The notes below the pieces were generated by a model, which worked only from the letters and a program-made list of their open reading frames with translations, was not told where the DNA came from and ran no database searches. From Oikopleura dioica (lineage: Eukaryota; Chordata; Appendicularia; Copelata; Oikopleuridae), in the NCBI GenBank assembly GCA_907165135.1, contig OU015568.1:10300501-10364500 (forward strand): a stretch of 64,000 bases of DNA, read 5' to 3'. Made by a program: the position numbers and the translations under genes. This document shows positions 35,781-48,004 of this stretch, piece by piece (within the stretch, counting starts at the first letter, position 1; each line of letters opens with the position of its first letter).

Positions 35781-38700
35781 CCTATGATTCGAGCTGCTTC
35801 TGACCCTAAACCAGTCAGTAAAAAGTATTCCAGTCAAAACTGGGCTTTTCATAATGATGTTATCTTCCCTTGTCTCCATTCTTGCTGTCAGGGCGGCATT
35901 GGAGCTGCCTGCTGTGTTAACGTTTTGTCGAATCTAATTTGTGCGGAAATTACATTACTCGGTCGAACCTCCAACAAGATGAAATTTAATCCCTTTCTCT
36001 GCCATATCTCGCGATTATAAGATAATATAAGCTCTATTTGGCAAACAAATAATTAGTCCTTTCAAATATTATCATCACTCTTCTCTTTGAATAATTAGCG
36101 TTGGAAGACGGGCGCTTGTTCCTTACCACGAATTTCGACCACAACGAAAAGGCACTTATTGTATCTACTACCGGTTAAAATGTAAACCACGCAGTCGGTC
36201 GCTAGATAACGAATCGTGGTCGACCGTTATCGCGTAAATGGGTACCATTTCATCTCCTGAGTGCATCAGCTCCTTTTTTTTGAAATCGACACAGCTTGAA
36301 CTTTCAGCCTTTTTAAGTTTAGCGAAAACTCAGCATAGTTATAATTTTTACCGCATAATTGATGATTTATTTTTATTTATTATTTTTATTAACTTTTTTT
36401 TATTTTTATGGTTATTTTTGCTAGGAAAGATTCTAAGAAAAAAAAAACAATTTTATTTTTTTTTATAAGAAGATTGTTATTTTTTCGATGATTTTTCAGC
36501 TTGGAAGAGGATCAATCAGCTCTCACTTTTATCTGATTTTTTCAAAAAATCATTTTGACAGCAAATTACATTTAATTTAAAATGTTAAAAAGAAAAGTCA
36601 CTGTACTACAAAACCGCAGCGAAAACCGGACAGAAAAATAACCGCCGTTTTTACGGGTAAACAGATGTCTCGGCCGACCATCGTCATTGATTCATGAAAT
36701 TGGCGCTAGAGCGCCACGCGGGAGCGCTCACGCGCTACGCTGCATAAAAGAACCGGTAATGTTCAGGGGTACTCGGCACCAGAAAAAGACGATGCTCGAA
36801 AGGTAAGCGCTTCGTTTTTTTATGAAATTATTTCTTCAAATAGTCTTTTTTGAAAGAGAGAATTATTCAAAAGAGAATTGACCTGAAACGCTTTCTAACG
36901 TGCAAAATTAGTTCAGACTCATCTCCTCCGTACACACCGACGATGCTGGTCATCTAACGGTTAAAACGCCCAGAAGATGGATGTCACGTGACCTGCCCCA
37001 GTTTGTGACGCTTTGATGGCCACGTGGCCGCAGAGATGGCACGACTGAGAGAAAGGAACGGCTTTCGGATCGTCCTCGTCGAACGAGGACCCCCCGCTCG
37101 TCCAGGCTGAAGCCCCGACACCGATTGGTTAATCCCCCGACATTCCACGACCGCCAATATTGGCGCTAAGCACCAGATAAACGCAAAAAAACATATTAAT
37201 CATTCCTCCCTGTATTATTTTAATGTGCGTGTTCCACAAAAAGTTCCGTTGTACGACCTTCGTTCGATCTCGCATGCTCGAGCTCGCCGACAATGTCAAC
37301 CTTTTTATTTTTCGCTGATTTTTTTATTTGCCATTTTACTCGTTATTTGCCTCTTATTTTCTTGTAATCCATTTGTGCCTTCCGGGCATCACGTGACTGT
37401 GCTCAATAGCGCCCTATCTGTGCCCAAAACGACATTCCCTTAGTAGAATCGTTTAACGATTTGTACATTTTTGCCAAAAAACATAAGCGCGTACTGGTTT
37501 AACGGTAGTACCACGACAGTGGCCGTGGCGGCCGCGGCGTTCCACCAACCCCTGGAGGGTTAACGACGTAACCCGCGCGAGGCCGTCCGGCCCAAAGTGG
37601 CTCTTTCCTTCGCCCTACATTCCACCGTAATCAACTCTCGACTGCGGCAGCCAACTTCACCAAACATTCCATAGCTAGGGGATCCTTAAGCTAACCTCAA
37701 CCCTTTTTTTCTCTTTCCGCCTCGTAACAATTTGTTTTATGTGCCCGTTGTTTTACCCGAAAAAAGTTCTTTATTTGAAAATTTATATTGCGCCGCGTAT
37801 TATTTTTTTTGTGAATAAAGTGTTAATTTTTGTAAAAAGAAAAAAAATCATGTCTTTCATTTAATTTGTTTATTGCAAAAACGCAAAATTAGGATCGTTG
37901 GTGGCGCGGGGCGACCAGCAGTCCACAAATATTCGTAGATGATCTCAATTTTGTGTGGCTCTAGCATTAGAAACCGTCATTTTGGTCAATTTTGCATCGC
38001 AGGATATTATCTTCTTACTTGTTTCTTTCAGGTTGGCAGGGAATCATGATTAGCAAGATATGATTTTCAATTTCAAATTTTGAAGCGCAACTAAACCTGC
38101 TGAACTAAAGCCAGAAGAAGACCAATCCCTTATTTGAAATCCAATACGAAAATAGCCGCCAGTTTACGCTAAGGTTATGCTGGTAGAACGGCAATTCGGA
38201 GAATACGAATCAAATCTGATCTGAAGGGGAAGCTTGGGCGGGAAGGAGAGGCACCTGTGCGGGAAGCAGCGAGTATTATTTACGCCCCGTCCGCTCGCCA
38301 TCAAAAGTATATTATCAGCCTCTGCGCGAATTGGAAGGTTCCGAGAAGCCTAAAAATTTACGCCGTGTTTTTATTATGAAAATACAATATGTCTTCTATG
38401 TACTTAGTGTACGTTCAAATTTAGAAATTAAAAAGTATATTTGATAAGTTGCGGTAGAATTTGACATTTCTGAGGCTCCCGATGCCAACATTTCAAAAAT
38501 TATGACGATCTTTCCGCCGGACAGCGATGACAAATCCCCTGACAGCGGGCATAAACGATTGGAGGCAGCGTTTTCCGGATGTTCTCACGGAAACCATATC
38601 GCGTAAAGTTCCAGACACAGGTTTTCCGAACTCTTCTTTTTCGTCAGAAAAATGAGCCACTGTATTATTCGAAATTTCAAAATACAGCTAGGTTAGTTTC

Positions 38701-41700
38701 TTCACAGGCCTTTTCTTTCTAACATGTTTACAGGCGGAATAATGAGAGCATTTAGGAGCAAATTTAGTTTGTGTCTTGGATGTGATTTTTTAAATTAGAT
38801 CAATTTGTAAAGATTATCATGGCATTTTTAGAAGCTATCAACGAACTGTATGAACTGTATGTGATACTCAAACAGTATTAGAAAGAGGAGGTTTCAAAGC
38901 TTTGTTTCGCGAAGTGGCCGCCTAGGAGACGTAACAAAACGACTAATGAGCTCGTAATGACGAGGTCAGGCGCACTTTAAAAAATTCTGAGAGAAAATCT
39001 TGCCCGACAAGCTGGTAGTAGTAAGTTTGGAGATGTTTTACGGGCCTGGCGGCGGACCAAGCCAGTCGAGTGGTACACCGTGTACTTTCAAAGTTGATAA
39101 ACAAAGGCATCAACAGCACGGGGCGCGCGTTTTTGATCCGGCTCAAGTCATGTGACCCTCCTCAAGTGGATGCCGTGCATAAACCACAGGACTTTGATCT
39201 GTGGATGCCCCGCCCGGCTCATGTTATTACATTTATAATTCCGCTAATTACGCGAAAAAACGTTTGCGACGTGTTCTCTCGAACACACCTAGCGCGAGGT
39301 GACGAATTTACGTTTCCTGCCAGTGACGGGTAAAATTCGTTATCAAATTCGTCCAGAAATCGACGACCTTAGGCTCCTGCCCTAAATATTTGTTCGCCAA
39401 TCTTGAACTATGATCAAGAGGCTCGGATAAAATGAAGATTTCTCAAACTTATATTCTCGTCAAAAGAAATTGTTTTCAATTGAAGCTATCTCAATATTAT
39501 CAATAATTATTTGAGAGGGGAACCGGGCGCACGTTATCAGCGAAAACGGAAAGTTCAAGAATAAAACCGGGTTCAAAACTGGGCCGATCAAGGGGTGGGC
39601 GCGCGCGGTTCCGCGTACCCACCAAACGCAAAGAAAATATTTCATCCCCCGCTGATCTCACTGATAAGAAAAATATTTTGCTGCCTAAAATATTGTGGCC
39701 GCACAGTCTTGGTCGGCCTGCATGTTGAAAAGATGGCTGGATTTGTGGAGAGGCGGTGTTTTGACGGAGACCTTGCTCAACTGCTCATCGCGTCGGCTCA
39801 TCCCTTTTTACTGTCAAAGCGAGACGGAATCAGACGCGCCGAGAGTAAGAGGATAAAAATCAAGAAAACAGTAAACATCCACTTCACAAACTCAAACATC
39901 ACTTATCATTGCGTAAAAAATGTCATTCCGATTTTTCATCAGAACAAGCAATTTTACTTGAATTTCCACCGTAATAAAAACAGTTATAAATTAAAACATT
40001 CGTATTAGCAAAACCTTCGTCGGAAAGCTCAAGTACTTCTTCGAAAGTACTAACAAACTCGGTCTGGAAAATCCGGAAAACGGAAGTGGACACCCTTAAT
40101 GCAAAGAGAGAACATCTTATATCTCGAGTTCACGTTTCGCTGAGCTAAACATAAATCTTCATTATTCCGCTAAAAACCGGGCGAGAACGTGGCCTACTGC
40201 GCACTGAGCTGATTTTCAAGTTTGGATCTCGCCAAATAATTATAATAACAATTATGTCTAGGCGCATATTTGCAGTTTATCGAGAAATAAAACAAGCCAG
40301 TTTTCATATTTTTTCTCAAAAAAGACCTGTTTCAGTAAGTTATTTTCCCTTTCAAAGCGCCTGTCTAAAGAGAGCATTTATTTGTTGTCAGCGTCAAAAT
40401 AACGAGCCGGTTCCATTTTGTGCTAAAATTAGTTTTTACTTTTCGTCTAATCAGTAATTATGGCGCCGGCAGAGATAAGAAATGATAATTTCCCGCGCCC
40501 TCTTTTTCTATTTCCAAGTTCAGTTTGCAAATTTACGAATTTCCGATCGTTCTTTTTTTTCGATTTTTTTCGCAGAGTGGACTTTCTCCAAAATTGCCAC
40601 AATACCAGAAGTGCATTCCATAAGCACCTCCTCTACATACGGCGCAATAGCGGGTGGCTATATATTCTCACCATATTCAATAGGATTATTTTTAGCTTAA
40701 CTGCCGTCAAAGTGGATTAACCGACCGGCCAGTTGACCGCCAATTCATTTCGATACTCTTGGCTTTAGTTTGTCACCAAAACACCGAGATTGCCGCATAA
40801 TGCAGCTTTTCCCAAACAGAGGGTCTCGCCTGATAACACCCCTGCTTCAGAAAACGAGCTCGAACTGGAGGGAGAAGAGTCGACTTTATCTGAGAGAGGC
40901 TGAGAGTTATCGCCCAGCTAAGCTGCAAAAAAAGCGAGCCGACATCCGATCAGAGTCATCCCCTTCGCCAAACTTGAAAGAGGGGAAGCAGATACGCTGC
41001 CAATAACGCGAATTCGAGAAGCGCCTCCCTCTCCAAAAATATGCTCATCGAAGGGGGTTTCTCAATTGCCTTCACCTGCGAATTTTCGTTGAACTTTTCG
41101 ACGACTCAATTTTTCACTGATTTTCGCTGATTCGGTGTTATTTTTGCTGCAATTTTGAATATTCTCAAAACAAGAATCAAAGTTCGCATGGCAGAATTTC
41201 GAAGAAACTCATTAAAAATCGAGAGTAAGTTATTTTCTCCTTCTTCGTTTTTAGCATAGCAGTGTTCTTCAATCGCCTGTTGACAAGGCGCAAGAATTTT
41301 AGTTTTTTCTCAAGAACATATTTGACGCCCGGGAACATGTTAGTACTCGAGCTGCTATTTTTAGTATTTCAGCGAATATCTTTCTTTGTTGTTGTTTATT
41401 CTGGCCGATTGTTGGAGACGCGGGTTTCTGCAACAGAGCTGATTAGCAACGTGATTTGTTTCCATCAAACATGCTGATTAAAACATAAAAGAAGGCTGGC
41501 GAAAAACGGCTTGCTTCTTGACCAATTGATGCTGTCTTTTATCAACTTTATTTTAACACCTCCTATGTAAAGGAACATTTTAAAGTCGAAGGTTCTTGAA
41601 CCTTTTTCGAAAAGGGCGGAAAATGCATTGGCAAAAATAGTCATTCAGAAGGTTAATTACAAACCAGTTTATTTTATTGCGAAAAAGAAAACGCGCTAGA

Positions 41701-43542
41701 AAGCGACCACAGAGTAAAAGTCAAAGTGTAATTAGAATGACCGTGACCGATTGGTCCAACCGGCGTTGCAAATGTCGAGTGGCAATTATTTTAACTAGGT
41801 CTAATTACGTTGATTAAGATTAGTCTGTAACGCTATTTTCAGTGAGTCAAGGAAGAGGAGTGGCGTAAAATCAAGTTACGTCTGAAGTCCTTCGGCATCG
41901 AGTTTTCTTATCTCTTTTCCGAAAGAGGAAGAGATGCGCTAGCCAAGAGCCGGACCCTTGATAAAATTGGATCCAATTTCGGTCAGCCACAGGAAAGGAC
42001 CGCGAAGCAAGCTTACGTGACTGATTTGAATAAGATGCCAAACCGCAGCTCCTGACTCGTGACTTTATACCAAGAAAAAACACTCGATTATCCACATGCA
42101 AAACGCCGCGAAAGAAATTTAACTCAGTGGAAACCTCAAACCGATTTCTAAAAACCAACCATACATCAAACAAGCTTTTTATTTATTTTTTCTTTAATAC
42201 AGAACACTCAAATAAAATTAAATCAGAGACTCTCGAATTTATTAAAATAATTTGAATTAAAAATATTAGTAAGAACAAATATCCGACAGGGTCAGAGGAG
42301 CACAATGAACAAGCTCTGTTTCAGGGATGGAATTTTAGTGGGCTTGGTTTCCCTAATATTTGGACATACCGGACGTCGAAGGATTGGAAATGACTATCCG
42401 TGCAGCCCTTTCTGCAAAACTAGCATGGAACGTTTTTTGAAGCTCCCCAATTATCTTCGCAAGGCCCACCGTCTTTGTTTTAGGTCAGTTGCGGGCGTCG
42501 ACCTCGATTAACCCGGCATCAATGGCTCTCCACGCTAGAACGTTACTGTAACATCCCTCGTACAAATAAGTAGGGACTAAGTAGAAAAGTACAGAAGTAA
42601 GTTCGCTTAAACCTGGTCTTTATCGTCAAAACTTTCGTGAAACAGGACCGAGAAAGAAAGAAACCTGCAACTCAACCCTTTAGTTGGCTTATTTTGGGGC
42701 TGATAAAATCGCCCCGATTTAGCAAAATTTTGTGCTTTGAGCGAAGCGACTTTCGGAAATTGTGATTTCCGCCGTCCCCTTTAAGAAAATTTCTCATTCA
42801 GAACATGTCAACCTCTGAGTCCTATCTTTTCCTTCGTTCTGCTTAACCCGGATTTCGCAAGCCGCCGTGTATGCGATTTTAATCCTCAGTTTTGGAAGGT
42901 TGAACTTCAGAGATTCGCTGTGGCGAGACCATTTGGATATTTTCTTTTCATAACGGAAAATCGAAATTATTGGGTCAATTAAGACCCCTTTCTAAGTCTT
43001 TTTCTTTTGAAAGAGTCTTTTATTAAATTCTTGCGGAAATTTCACGCGCGAAAAAATTCATTTTGGCAGACGTTTTGACGCCTGCGGTATGTTTTGTCGA
43101 GTCGTGGGACCCTTCACAATTTAGCTGTCTCAAGGCCTTTTAAAAAATAATCTCCCTGCCTCGCTCCGTTCAGCCCTTATAATCGAAATTATGCCGAGAC
43201 ATTGTTGACAGGATGCTTGAATTGGAGTAACGCCAGGTGTAGCTACTCTACACTGGCTAAATTTAACCCTTCAAAGCAAAGAAATAAATAAATTAGAAAT
43301 CTGAATTTGAATTTTCTGTTGTTTAAAATACCATGGGCTTTACTTTGCTTTAACATGGAATTTTAAGAATAGCGATGCTCTGGCCGAAGCTTTAAAAAAA
43401 CATGCTTACAAGCGTTCAAAATGAAAAGAACAAAGTAACAAGTGATTAGTCCCGGGAAGCATCAGACTTCAAGCAAGAAGCCGATGCGGATAAAAATTAT
43501 GACAATTGAGTACAGACGCAGGGACGCGCTTGTTTGAGTTTA
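35781..43542. other. long gene-poor interval
   Basis: 7.8 kb with no gene I can support. Holds T/A-rich low complexity (36360-36480), the CpG-rich E-box block (36680-37700) and several isolated ORFs of 60-137 codons without splice or start context. A possible two-exon ORF begins at 41188 (MAEFRRNSLKIE, then a GTAAGT donor and TVFFNRLLTRRKNF), too weak to call a gene. Confidence 0.4.
36983..37396. promoter_or_regulatory. CpG-rich block with three CACGTG E-boxes
   Basis: GTCACGTGAC at 36983-36992, GCCACGTGGC at 37019-37028 and TCACGTGA at 37389-37396 are palindromic bHLH-zip (USF/TFEB/MITF-type) sites. They lie in a locally CpG-rich stretch together with an ATTGG box near 37125 and a hairpin (GTCCTCGT-CGA-ACGAGGAC, 37072-37090). 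No adjacent gene was identified. Confidence 0.45.
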
Positions 43543-45574
43543 TTACAGCTCGTAGCAAGTGGTTTCGTTCTCGGCAGTAACCAGCTTGAGCACTGAGAGG
43601 GTATTCACCTTTTCGGAAATAAGAGGACGACTTTCACAGGCACTTTTTGCAAGCTTTGAAAACGTGTTCGGAAAGTATTCTATTCTAAACATTCATTTGA
43701 CCACCATCATTATTATTTTACCATTATATTACAATTTCTAAAAAATGCTTAATATGAAATTATTATTCTGGAATAACAAGTTCCTAAAGTTATTAAATAT
43801 TCATGTTATCCGGTGTTGGAAGCACTTTGCAAAATGTTTTCAAAATCCTCCTCATTCAAATCTATTCAAGAGCTGCCATCGATTAGGGATTATCAGGGAA
43901 TACCGTTCCTGATCCATTCTTGGGACGCTGGTCGGGCTTTTCAACCCAGCACTGGAATTTTTCGGCAACGTAAGAGAGTGGTGTCCATTTCGTGGTGTCA
44001 GCTTTTGGCATGAATTTACGATTCATAGGCGTGTCCAAGATCACAGGTGCAAGGCAATAACTGGCCGCTCCTTCGGGAAGCCCGCCGTCTTTGGTCGACA
44101 CGGAACTAAGCATGTGATGGACAGCAGCCTAAAAAGATGAATTAGGTACTTAACTTTGAGGTCTGATAGAGACTAGTTTGTCTACTGAATGTATGTTTTT
44201 AAATGAAGTTATTTAGGACTTTATGAACTTTAAAGAAGCAGCGGTATAAGGGCAGCAGTTTGCTTGGGTAAAGAATATTATTACGTCCGCTGGGAACATA
44301 AAATTAACGAGATTTGTTTTGCAAAATTTGATCCTTGCAATCCTACATGAGCTATAATTTCAACCCAAATACGATTTCCGCCAGATTTCTGCTCGGAAAA
44401 CGATAGCATTTCATTTAATTTAACTCACTTTGGCAGCTCCGTAAGCGATCATGCCAGAAGTAGCCCCATCCAGGACAGGCGCGGCGCCCGGAAGGACGAA
44501 GAGACCGTTTTCTTTCAGGAACTTAGCGGCAAGAGAACACGTGATCGCGGAGGTCCACACTGATTGTCGAAGAGCAAGGTCAACGTTGGCCACGAATTTG
44601 TCGTCAGCAGCGTTTCCACCACACCACCCTCCGGCGACGTTGATGACGGCTGAAAATAAGTCTTAGAAATGATACTTGCTGCTTCTCCACTTTCTCGATG
44701 CTTAAAATTGCAAAAGAAAATGTGTCAAGGACGCGCGTACCGTCAACTTTCTCAGTGCCAGCGAGGGAGTCAAGGACGTGCTTGTTTTGCTCCGCAAGTG
44801 TGTCTTTGAGAGGCTCGCTTTGGGAAAAACGTCCGTTCGAGGGCGAAAAAAATTACTGCGTAAGTTATATTTCCTCCCTGCTTTAGCACCTATTGCTTTA
44901 TCATTTTTTTGATACAAATTTTTATCAACAATATTTATTGATTTAACTTGATTGAGATATTCTTTCTTTGAATGAGTTTTTATGATTTAAAAAGTCTGAA
45001 AACCGCCCTAGAATTCTCGCTCCCAGCTTTACTAACTTGAGTCCAAACTTGAAGTTCTCGCTGCATAAGCAAGTAAGCTTATCTGGTAAAGAAAATTGGG
45101 CGTCTCCGCGAAAATTGATAACGCAAAAAAACTGAGTGATAAGGAGTTTCTGGTTTTGCGTGTCGACCCCTTTAGGGTGAAATTTCGGTGTTTACGATGT
45201 TTGCCTCGCAAAACAAAGAAGAGAGCCTGCCCTTGCAAGACGATAACGTTCTTATCAGCGTTCGCGTTTTCGACTCGATCGACAGAGATAATCGAGTAGC
45301 CAGCTGCCTTGAAGTGTTCCACCAGGTGGCGTCCGAGTGCTCCAGCCCCGCCGTAGATAATCATATTCTATGAGAAAATGTAACCAGAGCCTTATTTCAA
45401 ATAAGTTATTTGACGCCTATCAGTAAGGGCAAGGCATAATTAGCTCCCACACGTGTTATCGCTAAGAAAAATGCCCACTTTGCAAATTGAGGTGCTTTCC
45501 TCCGCAAGTTTATTCTTTTGCAAATTTATCATTTCAAAATAATTTTATTAAAAAAAAAATACCTTTGTTGCCAT
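43543..45574 (-). CDS. QDPR: dihydropteridine reductase
   Basis: Six exons give 238 residues. Exon 1 (45574..45563) is MATK. Exon 2 (45367..45231) has the Rossmann motif MIIYGGAGALGRHLVEHFK. Exon 3 is 44817..44741. Exon 4 (44649..44429) contains VINVAGGWCGGNAADDKFV and MIAYGAAK (catalytic Tyr-x3-Lys). Exon 5 (44128..43909) has LAPVILDTPMNRKFMPKADT. Exon 6 (43592..43543) ends VLKLVTAENETTCYEL; TAA overlaps AATAAA. Regenerates tetrahydrobiopterin with NADH. Intron 2 starts GC. Intron 5 starts GA: donor CAG|GAACGG, acceptor CTCAG. That splice restores NGSVLKLVT, matching the family's GSLIQVVT. Without it the protein would end early in FPDNP. Confidence 0.92.
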
Positions 45575-47497
45575 TTTATCTCTCTCAAAATCGTTGTAAA
45601 TCTCAAATCTGCTCGCTCACTCCAAAATAAACTTTTTTTGGGCGTGATCGATTTTGACTATAAAATACAAATAAAAATAATATTTGCTGGAATGACTCAA
45701 TGAGTGTGTACTAGAAGAACCATGGGTAAATTGCATAAAGCTCAATAGCGATGGACAGTTATTTTTAGAAGAATTGGCAATTCTGAATTGCGTTATTTTG
45801 AAGATTGATTTGAAAATAAAGAGTGCAAGTGTCAATGGTTGATCCTCAGTAAAAACAGAGAGAGAGTGTCAAAACGGGGAATAAAAATTATGGTGCCGTA
45901 AGCAAAAAAAAAAAAGAAGAGAGAGCGTAATCCTTCAAGCGCCGCCTGCAGTGCAACTTTCGCCCGTCAACCTGATCCCTTGAGATCAATTTGAGCCGTA
46001 ATAATGGTCGGAGGCTCAAGTTCTAGCCGTGAGAGCGTCTCTACGCCCTCCAAACTTCAAGTTGCGCGTTAACCTTTTGACGCCAGCAGTGCCGGTTTAA
46101 TTTTATTTCAACATATGAAAATGTTCCATAATTGAAGAGATGAAAATTCACAAGCTGCTACAAAAGCAGTTACAGTTGAGCCACATCCGGGAGCGGATGA
46201 ATTAGTGACAGCGTGATGAATTACGGGCCTCGTTGAATCGATGAATAATTCAACCCTCCTGGTCCGAGTTTGGAAATAAACGAAAGTCAAGATCTTCAGA
46301 ATACTGTGAATGTGAATTTCTATTCAAGTAGGCTCCTTCAAATCTATTTCCTCGCAAATTCTGGCCTCGGAAAACGAATACTGAAGAATTTACTGTATGA
46401 AAATTTAAGAAACTTCCATTCGGAAATGGGAGGGTTAACCACTGAACAGTATTTTTATTCTCCTGGGCGCAGTGTGCCAAGCAAACGACTTCCAAAGTCG
46501 AAAAGTATACGTCTTTGATTGAAAACAAATTTTAGGGAATGTATATTCAGCAGGGTGAAGAGTGGAAGTACGGGAATAAATTCGTTTACTCAACATGCTA
46601 GCGGCAAGAAAATACGTAAACACGAAGAGATCAGAGGGTGCGAATTTCAGTGAAACAATATTTTTATACGCAACGCTCGAGTAGCAAAGTTTTTAAGGGC
46701 GACGTTTTAGGAAGCTTTGTATTTATAGAAAATAAGAAGGCAAGAAAAAAGTTCAAAAAGGAACCGTATTTTCTATATTAATAAATAAAGAACACTTTTA
46801 TTACTTTTCCGTGAAACTCAACAGTGATTTATAACAAGAACAAACTTGCTGAATAAAACGGGGATTTAAAATTCAGCAGAAAGTAAAGCATGTGTGAGAG
46901 AAACATCAAGTTCTTTGTCCTTCCCTAACAAAGCTTCCTGGTCATTCAGCGAAAATATGGCCAAAGTTTAGTTTCTGCTAATCACGCGGTTATCGAATAT
47001 TGTAATCCGCCGCAGAACACGGAAATGAGGGCTCAGCAAGGCTCTGTCTCTCTCAAGTATTCGAATACTTGGACTAGTTGGAATGCACTTCAGGGGGCAG
47101 CTGGATCAGCCGAATTTCCCGAAGAGTTGCTCTTCTATTTTTTCGTTCGCTTGACACTCAGCTGATAAAGAAATTCAAGCTGCACGCCATCTCTTTTTCT
47201 TTCTACTTTAATTAACTTGTCAAAACGCAGGCTAATTTTATCGTGCTTGACGGGTACATTTGGTCAAGTACTTCTTCGGACAGGACGGTTTAGAATCACC
47301 CTTATTGCTGGAACGGGGTTGTTTTTAGGAAGAAAAGATAGTGATTAAACATGCCCCGCTTTTGCTGCACCTTTATAAATTTTTGAGGGGTGTACTTTTG
47401 AAGATTTGGAAAGGTAAGTCGTCGTTAGCTAGAACTGTTTATTACACACAGAAAATTTCAGAGAAGCAGAAAGAGATGTCATGGAATAGAGGGTTTT
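45575..47497. other. intergenic
   Basis: 1.9 kb upstream of QDPR. Includes an A-run near 45905 followed by a GA-rich tract. No supported gene. Confidence 0.4.
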
Positions 47498-48004
47498 TCA
47501 ATAAAGTGAATCTAAAATTATAAATTCATTGTTTTTCGAGTCGTTTTCAGCCTGAATATTCTTTTGGTTTTTACTCTTCATTTCAGCTTTTCTGCCCAAG
47601 AATTTTTGCTTGATATGTTTAAAAGAAAGAGAACGAGTATTAGTCAAATGACAGTAGATATGGCTTTCAGCTTTCCTGATTTTCTTTTCATATCGTAATA
47701 TTCTTTCCTTAGATAATTTGATTGACTTGATAGCTCGGTTCCTTCTTTTCTTTATCTTTCCGGATTCGATAAGCTCTTCATCTTTCGAGAACTTTTGAAT
47801 TCGTATATTTTGGCGTCGGATATTTTCTTCGTATTCTGTTTTCTTCTTTCGCCAAAAACCAAGGTTAGCAAACAGGTCATTAACTTGGTGTCTTTTTACC
47901 CCATCAAAATCAATTTTTTTGATGGAACACTTGATCGGGCCACAGTCCGCGATCTCGTCTTCTTCGATTTTGTAAGCTCTATCAATTTGAACATATTCTG
48001 TCAT
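47498..48004 (-). CDS. hypothetical basic protein, single exon
   Basis: 168 codons from MTEYVQIDRAYKIEEDEIAD through a Lys/Arg/Glu-rich helix (KIKKRRNRAIKSIKLSKERI) to NNEFIILDSLY. The long ORF and even charge distribution look coding, but no domain, intron or paralogue is seen. It could be a lineage-specific gene or a relic. Confidence 0.4.
   Translation of the reverse strand: MTEYVQIDRAYKIEEDEIADCGPIKCSIKKIDFDGVKRHQVNDLFANLGFWRKKKTEYEENIRRQNIRIQKFSKDEELIESGKIKKRRNRAIKSIKLSKERILRYEKKIRKAESHIYCHLTNTRSLSFKHIKQKFLGRKAEMKSKNQKNIQAENDSKNNEFIILDSLY

Noticed and set aside
36360-36480. T/A-rich tract as a possible mobile element end
   Set aside because: Simple low-complexity sequence without terminal repeats or coding remnants.
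39595-40008. 137-codon plus-strand ORF
   Set aside because: No domain, splice signals or start context; composition resembles non-coding surroundings.
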